Source of the DNA: Balanoglossus misakiensis
Lineage: Eukaryota > Hemichordata
NCBI GenBank assembly: GCA_040954595.2
Contig: CM082590.2
Location: forward strand, 6,882,001-6,946,000
Length of the DNA stretch: 64,000 nucleotides
Direction of reading: 5' to 3'
The notes beneath the pieces were generated by a model. The model was not told where the DNA came from, did not search any database, and saw only the letters and a list, made by a program, of their open reading frames with translations. The first letter of the stretch is position 1. Every line of letters starts with the position of its first letter. Position numbers and translations under genes: made by a program. Below are positions 57,037 to 64,000 of the stretch, one piece after another.

Positions 57037-57584
57037 AGTGAGAGTGAAGTGTGGAAGGAAATCAAAATGGCGAGACATGCCAACAGAGAACGCCCTCCTG
57101 TGTTTGTTGTGAAGACATAAAACCATAGCAACACAAGAAAAACAAGTATACACGCTAAAATGGACTAATATAGCCGATAACATTGAATCAGTACATTATA
57201 CTTAGTAACCATGGAGACCACAAACTCTAACCTTTATTATTTTTATAGTAAAAGTGTCATGACTTTTTTTCAAGTTCATACAGAACTAGATCTCCATGGA
57301 AAAGAATTCATATTGTAACACATGATAATATTAATTCCTGAATATTGAGTTTGAATAATAATTTTTGTACAAAAAAATGCCAATGACAGTCTTCTGATAA
57401 TGAAAGTGTACTTAGCCGCTAATGAATTTGAGAGGAATCAATGTTGGCAGCTGAATTTTTTTTGAGGAAGAACGTTAATTTCTGTGTGGGTTCAACTTTT
57501 TCTTATATATCTCTTGATTACTCTAAGAATTTGTATAATTTGTATATTTAATTGTGTTTGCTATATAAACAACAATGTATGTTC

Positions 57585-57860
57585 AAAATTTGTAATTTTA
57601 TAACATTTTATAAATTTGAAACTGTATTATCCTACAAGTGATTTTATAATCAGTACATATATTTGCTACCTATTCGAGTAACAGTACTTAGAAACATGTA
57701 ATATATTTGATTTGGTTATATTTGTACAATATTTGTGCTTGTCACATTTTATGAGTTTGAAACTATCTCATCCTACAAATGATTTATAATCAGTTCATCT
57801 CTGCTACATTTTTGAATAACAATACGAAACTAGCTGGAGTGTGTTTGATTTGATTTTTTC
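57585..57860. repeat. 138-bp repeat cluster after TRIM gene 5 (~2 copies)
   Basis: Two diverged copies are present, with small indels. Confidence 0.85.
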
Positions 57861-58149
57861 AAAAATTTGATTATTAAAGATATTTGATTTGCAAATCCAG
57901 AATATTTGTCAATGAGTCACTACTCACTGTGAAGAGAGGATTGTGTGGGGTTGAAGAACAATTTTGGAGCGATAAAACGGGCTGACTGAATTCTTATATG
58001 AATGCAGTTCCCATTTTCAAAGAAGTATAAATTGTTAAATGAAAATTAGAACAGTATAGGGCGTGCACAAGATGCCCGAGTCTGTACTCGAAAAAAAACA
58101 TGGTTTATGAGACGCACTGTCAATTTTCGTGTCATTGGCAGGATTGAGC

Positions 58150-58235
58150 TTGTGTGTGTGTTTGTGTGTGTGTGTGTGCATTTGTGTGTGTATTTGTGTG
58201 CGTGTGTGTGTATATTTGTTTGTGTATATGTGTGC
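58150..58235. repeat. TG microsatellite, spacer 5
   Basis: This is a TG tract with tatatttgtttg interruptions, shared with spacer 6. Confidence 0.9.
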
Positions 58236-58830
58236 GTCCGTGCATGCCAAACTTGAACCCCATAATTAGGTGTAAGCCTACAGTGTTTGAGTGAAGGCCC
58301 TGTCATTATGTGCACGCTCTTTTTGCTTTCAATTTACATTTAATGTTGCATTCATTCAAAACAATTCAACTTTATACCTGCGTTGCTATTCACTCCATGC
58401 AGGCCTATGTATTTGTAAACAAAAAGTGAAACTAAAAATTTCGGATCATGAGCTCCCTATGGTTTGAGAAATCTGGCAAGCCTTACACAGAGAGAAGAGA
58501 CAAATGTATAGAAACACAGTTTTCTAAAGATTGACCGATATTTGCATCCAACGTCCAACCTGTTTTAGTGACGTAGGCATTCAGCATAGGGCTGAAGTGG
58601 CGAGCGACCTCTGGGTCGAGCGTCATAGACAGTACGAGACATTGCCATGGAAACAGTGAGTAAAACGACACAAGCGACTGACGATAGTCTACGTCCACCA
58701 AGTATCGCAGAAAATAATTCTTTGGAGAATTCATTCATGTTTGTGGTCTGTTCCTGAATGGGTTTTTGAATACTCAACGTGAGAGTTCAAACGAGGTCAG
58801 GGCTCTTTGCGCGTTCAATTCTGTTCACAC

Positions 58831-59023
58831 CACAGGCGCTCGTAATATTCTTGTGATTGTAATCTTTATGTCTTTATGACTTTTCAATTCAATATAAAAC
58901 ATGGCCATAGCCACTTGGTCGTTTATACTTGTACAGTAATATACTATTATTCTGTATTTAATAGGCAAGTCATAAAGATATTCTACATATATGACTATCA
59001 CAACATTATTACCAGCGCCTGTG
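58831..59023. mobile_element. hAT-type MITE, spacer 5
   Basis: The same insertion, 193 bp. Its AATAAA is mutated to AATATAAA. Confidence 0.86.
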
Positions 59024-59368
59024 GTTCACACTAGACTATGGGCTGGGGACTATGTGTCAGATATACAATGGTTCTTTGATCAAAACCACCAAATATAACT
59101 TTCTCTGGAACACATATGTTTCATTTTCCGGACGCATACTGTGTCAGATATACAATAGTTCCATAAGAACAATGTAATGCTATCTAATCAATCTCCCAGA
59201 CCCCCACCCACCACAGTTATCAAGTGGTCCAGCCGTTAGTTCAAACGAGGTCATCGTTATCGCTCATTCACTTCTGTTCACACTAGACTATGCACAGGGG
59301 ACAGGGCTTATCATATACGCGTGTCAAACCTTTGACAGTTCAGTAAACATTGCACTACGGGGAACAGG

Positions 59369-59374
59369 TATATA
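59369..59374 (+). promoter_or_regulatory. TATA box, TRIM gene 6
   Basis: TATATA lies 90 bp before the ATG. Confidence 0.6.
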
Positions 59375-59458
59375 CACCAGACTTTGTGGAATCGCGTCAC
59401 ATGATTTCTGTACTGGTACACACAGGTACAGAAAGGCGTTCACCTCACATCAACAGCT

Positions 59459-61693
59459 ATGGCAGCCAAAGAGTCCAAGTTCTTGGCGGAAATCGACACT
59501 AATTTTCTCTCCTGTACTATCTGCTCGGAGCGATACAAGAATGCTAAACAGCTACCGTGTCTGCACAGCTTCTGCGAGCCGTGTCTGGGGAAGCTGGCAG
59601 AGAAAAGTAGCGTCATAGCCTGTCCAATATGTCGGCGTTCATACCAACTTCCTGATAGTGGCGTGGCAGGTATCGGTGGCAATGCATTCGTCAACAAATT
59701 GGTGGAAGTGTTTGGAAAACGCGAAGAGGGAACCAACAGGTCCAGAAAATGTGAGAGCTGTGATCAGAATGAGATTACAAATCATTGCATCGAGTGTGAT
59801 GTTAATATGTGTAGTGTCTGCGCTGTTCCACATTCTCGCTTGAAGGTGACAAAATCACACCGTCTGATGACCTTGGAAGAGTTCGAGTCTGCAAAGTCCG
59901 CTGACCTCGCTTCAGTTCAGCCACCGATCTACTGTTCTGCTCACCCTAACTACGAAGTTGAATTCTACTGCGACACGTGCGACAAAGGTATCTGTCTCAA
60001 ATGCACGGCTATAGATCATCCAATCACGGAGCATAAATACAGATACTTGAAAGACGCAGCCACTGTATACTGCAAAGATCTGACAGAAGTAATCGACAAA
60101 GTGAAAGTGAAAGAAGACGAAGCCAGCAACAGCACAGCCGTCGTCACGGAGACGGCTGAATCTCTCGACAGCTGTTATCAGACAGAGAACAAGAAAATGA
60201 AAGAACACATCCAGAAAACAATCGATGACGTCACTCGCATGATTCGTGAAAATGGTGACAAACTTCTTGGAGAGCTGAAAGATGAATACGATAGAAGGAA
60301 AGTCAACTTAAATGCACAACAGAAAGAACTGGAGTTTGCAGAGAGTGACATGTCAAATGCAAGAGAGTATGCTGAGAAACTGATGCATTTTGGGAATGCA
60401 GCGCAGTTGATGTCAGCCAGGAAAGGGATTGCCACTCAAATGGAAGAATTGCTGAGAATGGAGACGAAAATTGACCCGACTGAGACTGACTACATGGAGT
60501 TCAAACCATGTGATGATTTCTGTAGAACAAAAACTGTGGGTGTAATATCCACATGCCTGATCACAGCTGATAACTGCAGTCTTGTTGATGTTCCCGAATT
60601 TGCGAGAGTTGATGAAGATATCACCATCACACTAGCAACAGAGGTCAAGCAGAGAAAAACAGCGCACGAAGAAGTAGAAGTAGAGGCAGTCTTGAAGAAA
60701 CCAGACGACAGCCAAGAAGACATGGAAACAACAAATAATGGTGATGGAACATGGAGTTTGAAAACCCGTGCCATTAAGATGACAGGAAATCATGAAGTCT
60801 CAGTGTCGGTATCCAAGAAACCAGTCAAAGGGTCACCAGTTACAATCAATGTTATTCCACAGAAAGGTTTGATTTGTAAATTTGGTCAGAAAGGGTCAGG
60901 AGTGGGGCGGTTCAATGATCCATGGGGAGTCATGGCAACCAGGGATGGCAATGTTAGGGTGTGTGATAGTGATAATAATAGATTACAGACATTCACACAA
61001 CATGGCCAACATAGATGTACAACCACGTTCAGTAATATTTCAACCAAAGTTCGTCCACGGTTTTCAGCTGCATCAGAGGATGGAAGTACATGTATCTTTA
61101 CTACTGATGGCATTGGTAAGCAAGTAATCGTGCATGATGAGAATGGTAGAGTGATACGTTGTTTCGGCAAAGGTGTGATTCAATCCCCGCTCGGAATTGC
61201 GATACATCCTGTCAATGGGAGGGTCTATGTTGTCGATTGTGGGGGTCACTGTGTACACATCTACAACAAAAATGGTGATCATTACAAGTCTTTTGGCACT
61301 TATGGTCAAAGTCAAGGTCAGATGTACGACCCTATAGGCATCAGTATTGATGCTGCAGGGAAAGTGTTTGTATCAGATGAAAACAATCACCGTATTCAAG
61401 TGTTTGATGCTGAGGGTGGATATCTGTACAGCTTTGGAAGTGAAGGGTCAGGTGATAATCAGATGAGTAACCCCTATGGGATATCACATGACAGTGATGG
61501 CAACGTGTATGTGTGTGATAACTGGAATAACAGAGTGATGAAGTATGAGGCAGATGGTCAATTCATTGGTCGCATTGACAGTGATGATGATAGGGTAGAA
61601 TCTCCAGCAGGTATCTGTGTGACCGATGACAAGCCATTTGGCAATGTTATCGTGTCTAGTGAGAACGAATATGTGAAGGTGTTTGCTCAGTGA
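59459..61693 (+). CDS. TRIM-NHL E3 ligase-like protein, gene 6 (744 aa)
   Basis: This is an intact intronless paralogue with three extra codons: one in the filamin repeat (TRAIKMTG) and two in blade 2 (GSTCIFTTD). It is mosaic: B-box 1 as in gene 4 (SVCAVPHS), and B-box 2 as in gene 2 (NYEVE, DKG, LK). Asn-Ser-Thr in the coiled coil (ASNSTAVV) is unique. Loop set: NDPWG, SD, KVRP, G with IGK, QSPL, C, Y, YDPI, EN, SNPY, NW with NNR in place of NHR, ESPA, E. This copy has the most divergent propeller surface. Confidence 0.94.
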   Translation: MAAKESKFLAEIDTNFLSCTICSERYKNAKQLPCLHSFCEPCLGKLAEKSSVIACPICRRSYQLPDSGVAGIGGNAFVNKLVEVFGKREEGTNRSRKCESCDQNEITNHCIECDVNMCSVCAVPHSRLKVTKSHRLMTLEEFESAKSADLASVQPPIYCSAHPNYEVEFYCDTCDKGICLKCTAIDHPITEHKYRYLKDAATVYCKDLTEVIDKVKVKEDEASNSTAVVTETAESLDSCYQTENKKMKEHIQKTIDDVTRMIRENGDKLLGELKDEYDRRKVNLNAQQKELEFAESDMSNAREYAEKLMHFGNAAQLMSARKGIATQMEELLRMETKIDPTETDYMEFKPCDDFCRTKTVGVISTCLITADNCSLVDVPEFARVDEDITITLATEVKQRKTAHEEVEVEAVLKKPDDSQEDMETTNNGDGTWSLKTRAIKMTGNHEVSVSVSKKPVKGSPVTINVIPQKGLICKFGQKGSGVGRFNDPWGVMATRDGNVRVCDSDNNRLQTFTQHGQHRCTTTFSNISTKVRPRFSAASEDGSTCIFTTDGIGKQVIVHDENGRVIRCFGKGVIQSPLGIAIHPVNGRVYVVDCGGHCVHIYNKNGDHYKSFGTYGQSQGQMYDPIGISIDAAGKVFVSDENNHRIQVFDAEGGYLYSFGSEGSGDNQMSNPYGISHDSDGNVYVCDNWNNRVMKYEADGQFIGRIDSDDDRVESPAGICVTDDKPFGNVIVSSENEYVKVFAQ

Positions 61694-62227
61694 AGTGAGA
61701 GTGAAGTGTGGAAGGAAATCAAAATAGTGAGACATGCCAACAGAGAACGCCCTCCTGTGTTTGTTGTGAAGACATAAAACCATAGCAACACAAGAAAAAC
61801 AAGAATCTACGCTAAAAGACACCTAATATTGCCGACAAAATTGAATCAGTCCATTACTTAGAACCCATAGACCTCACAAATTCTAACCTTTATTATTTTT
61901 ATAATTAAAGAGTCTTAACTTTTTTTCAAGTTTAAACAGAACTAGATCACCATGGAAAAGAATTCATATTGTAACAAATGATAATATTAATTGCTGAATA
62001 TTGACTTTGAATAATAATTTTTGAACAAAAAAGACAATGTTAGTCTTCTGATAATGAAAGCGTATTTAACCGCCAATTAATTTGAGTTTGGTAGCTGATT
62101 TTTTTTGAGGTAGAATGTTACATTTCTGTGTGGGTTTTAACTTTTTCTTATACATCTCTAGATTTCTCTGAGAATTTGTATAATTTGTATATTTTATGAT
62201 GTTTGCTATATAAAGAAGAATTTATGT

Positions 62228-62770
62228 TAAAAAATTGTACTTTTATAACATTTTATAAATTTGAAACTGTATTATCCTACAAGTGATTTTATAAACAGTA
62301 CATATATTTGCTACCTATTCGAATAACAGTACTAAACATGTAATATGTTTGATTTGTTTATGTTTCTACAATATTTGTGCTTGCAACATTTTATCAGTTT
62401 GAAACTCTCTCATCCTACAAGTGATTTTATAATCAGTACATATATTTACTACCTATTCGAATAACAGAACCAAACATGTAATATATTTGATTTGGTAATA
62501 TATTTGTACAATATTTGTGCTTGCAACATTTTATCAGTTTGAAACTCTCTCATCCTACAAGTGATTTTATAATCAGTACATATATTTGCTTCCTATTCCA
62601 ATGACTACTAAACATTTAATTTGTTTGATTTGATTATGTTTGTACAATATTTATGCTTACAACATTTTATGAGTTTGAAACTCTCTCGTCCTACAAGAGA
62701 TTTTATAATCAGTTCATCTCTGCTACATTTTTGAATAACAATACGAAACCTGGAGTGTGTTTGATTTGAT
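62228..62770. repeat. 138-bp repeat cluster after TRIM gene 6 (~4 copies)
   Basis: One copy carries the cttcctattccaatgactac variant typical of the gene 4 cluster, which suggests exchange between clusters. Confidence 0.9.
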
Positions 62771-63061
62771 TTTTTCAACAATTTCATTATTAAAAATATT
62801 TGATTTGCAAATCCAGAATATTTGTCAACGAGTCACTACTCACTGTGAAGAGACGATTGTGTGGGGTTGAAGAACAATTTTGGAGCGATAAAACGGGCTG
62901 ACTGAATTCTTATATGAATGCTGTTCCCATTTTCAAACAAGTAAAAACTGTTAAATATAAACTAGAACAGTATAGGGCGTACACAAGATGCCAGGGTCTG
63001 TACTCAAAAACGACGGTTATGAGATGCACTGTCAATTTTCGTGTCATTGGCAGGATTGATC

Positions 63062-63146
63062 TTGTGTGTGTGTTCGTGTGTGCGTGGATGTGTGTGTGTG
63101 TGTGTGCGTGTGTGTGCATGTGTGCGTGTGTGTGTGTGTGTGTGCG

Positions 63147-63181
<35 letters not shown>

Positions 63182-63201
63182 TTGTTTGTGTGTATGTGTG
63201 C
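63062..63201. repeat. TG microsatellite, spacer 6
   Basis: This is the longest TG tract of the array. Confidence 0.9.
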
Positions 63202-63794
63202 GTCCGTGCATGCCAAACTTGAACCCCATAATTAGGTGTAAGCCTACAGTGTTTGAGTGTAGGCCCTGTCATTTTGTGCACGCTCTTTTTGCTTTCAATT
63301 TACATTTAATGTTGCATTCATTCAAAACAATTCAACTTTATACCTGCGTTGCTATTCACTCCATGCAGGCCTAATGTATTTGTAAACAAAAAGTGAAACT
63401 AAGAATATTGGATCGTGAGCTCCCTGTGGTTTGAGAAATCTGGCAAGCCTTACACAGAGAGAAGAGACAAATGTATAGAAACACAGTTTTCTAAAGATTG
63501 ACCGATATTTGCATCCAACGTCCAACTTGTTTTAGTGACGTAGGCATTCAGCATAGGGCTGAAGTGGCGAGCGACCTCTGGGTCAAGCGTCATAGACGCG
63601 AAACATTGCCATGGAAACAGTGAGCAAAATGGCACAAGCGACTGACGATAGTCTACGTCTACCAAGTATCGCAGAAAATAATTCTATGGAGAATTCATTC
63701 ATGTTTGTGGTCTGTTCCTGAATGGGTTTTTGAATACTCAACGCGAGAGTTCAAATGAGGTCAGGGCTCTTTGCGCGTTCAATTCTGTTCACAC

Positions 63795-63992
63795 TACAGG
63801 CCCTCGTAATATTCTTGTGATAGTAATCTTTATGTCTTTATGACTTTTCAATTCAATAAAAAACATGGCCATAGCCACTTGGTCGTTAATACTTGTACAG
63901 TAATATCATGTACTATTATTCTGTATTTAATAGGCAAGTCATCAAGACATTCGACATATATGACTATCACAACATTATTACCAGCGCCTGTG
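63795..63992. mobile_element. hAT-type MITE, spacer 6, at the window end
   Basis: The same insertion. The right gttcacac duplication is 63,993-64,000, the last bases of the window. In the other units the next ATG lies about 430-450 bp further on, so a seventh TRIM gene is expected just outside. Confidence 0.84.
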
Positions 63993-64000
63993 GTTCACAC

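Noticed and set aside
63066-63374. Cys/Val-rich and His/Thr-rich frames over the TG tracts
   Set aside because: These are microsatellite translations, with length differing from unit to unit.

Overview
This is metazoan nuclear DNA, not bacterial. The protein families (intronless RING/B-box/coiled-coil/filamin/NHL TRIM genes and a split CHMP5 exon pair), the AT-rich non-coding sequence, the satellites, the non-autonomous transposons and the GT-AG splice signals all fit a marine invertebrate with expanded TRIM-NHL genes, such as a lancelet, hemichordate, echinoderm or lophotrochozoan. The sequence alone does not settle which.

The window has two halves. The left half (1-28,215) is repeat structure. 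A ~2 kb segment occurs twice in inverted orientation (1-2,709 and 23,061-24,990). Each copy carries the same broken internal exon of a CHMP5 (ESCRT-III) gene, pointing inwards, with the same TAA inside it. Inside the arms lie two large arrays of one 24-bp satellite in opposite orientations (2,825-13,310 and 16,024-23,058). Between them is a 29-bp minisatellite (13,646-15,677). The last CHMP5 exon of the right copy, with a poly(A) signal, survives at 15,690-15,899, so the satellite fills what was an intron. A third, diverged module follows: a 24-bp satellite with 120-bp higher-order units (25,010-25,917), a tRNA-derived SINE, and an arm relative whose internal segment has expanded into ~20 copies of an ~80-bp unit.

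The middle (28,216-34,600) is mixed. It holds weak, probably broken minus-strand exons, a perfect heat-shock element, a near-perfect hairpin, two TTAA-flanked three-arm foldback elements and stretches where nothing is recognisable.

The right half (34,600-64,000) is a head-to-tail array of six intact intronless TRIM-NHL genes (738-744 residues) in 4.6-5.3 kb units, plus the promoter side of a seventh. Each unit has a TATA box ~90 bp before the ATG, the gene, a 138-bp repeat cluster of varying copy number, a TG tract, and (from the first spacer on) a hAT-type MITE with an 8-bp target duplication. The six proteins are nearly identical except at a few codons in equivalent loops of each NHL propeller blade. 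There the changes are almost all amino-acid changing, often with several bases of a codon altered, inside unchanged flanks. By propeller symmetry these sites share one face. This looks like a diversified recognition surface on an otherwise constant E3 ligase scaffold, and is the strongest candidate for an undescribed system here.
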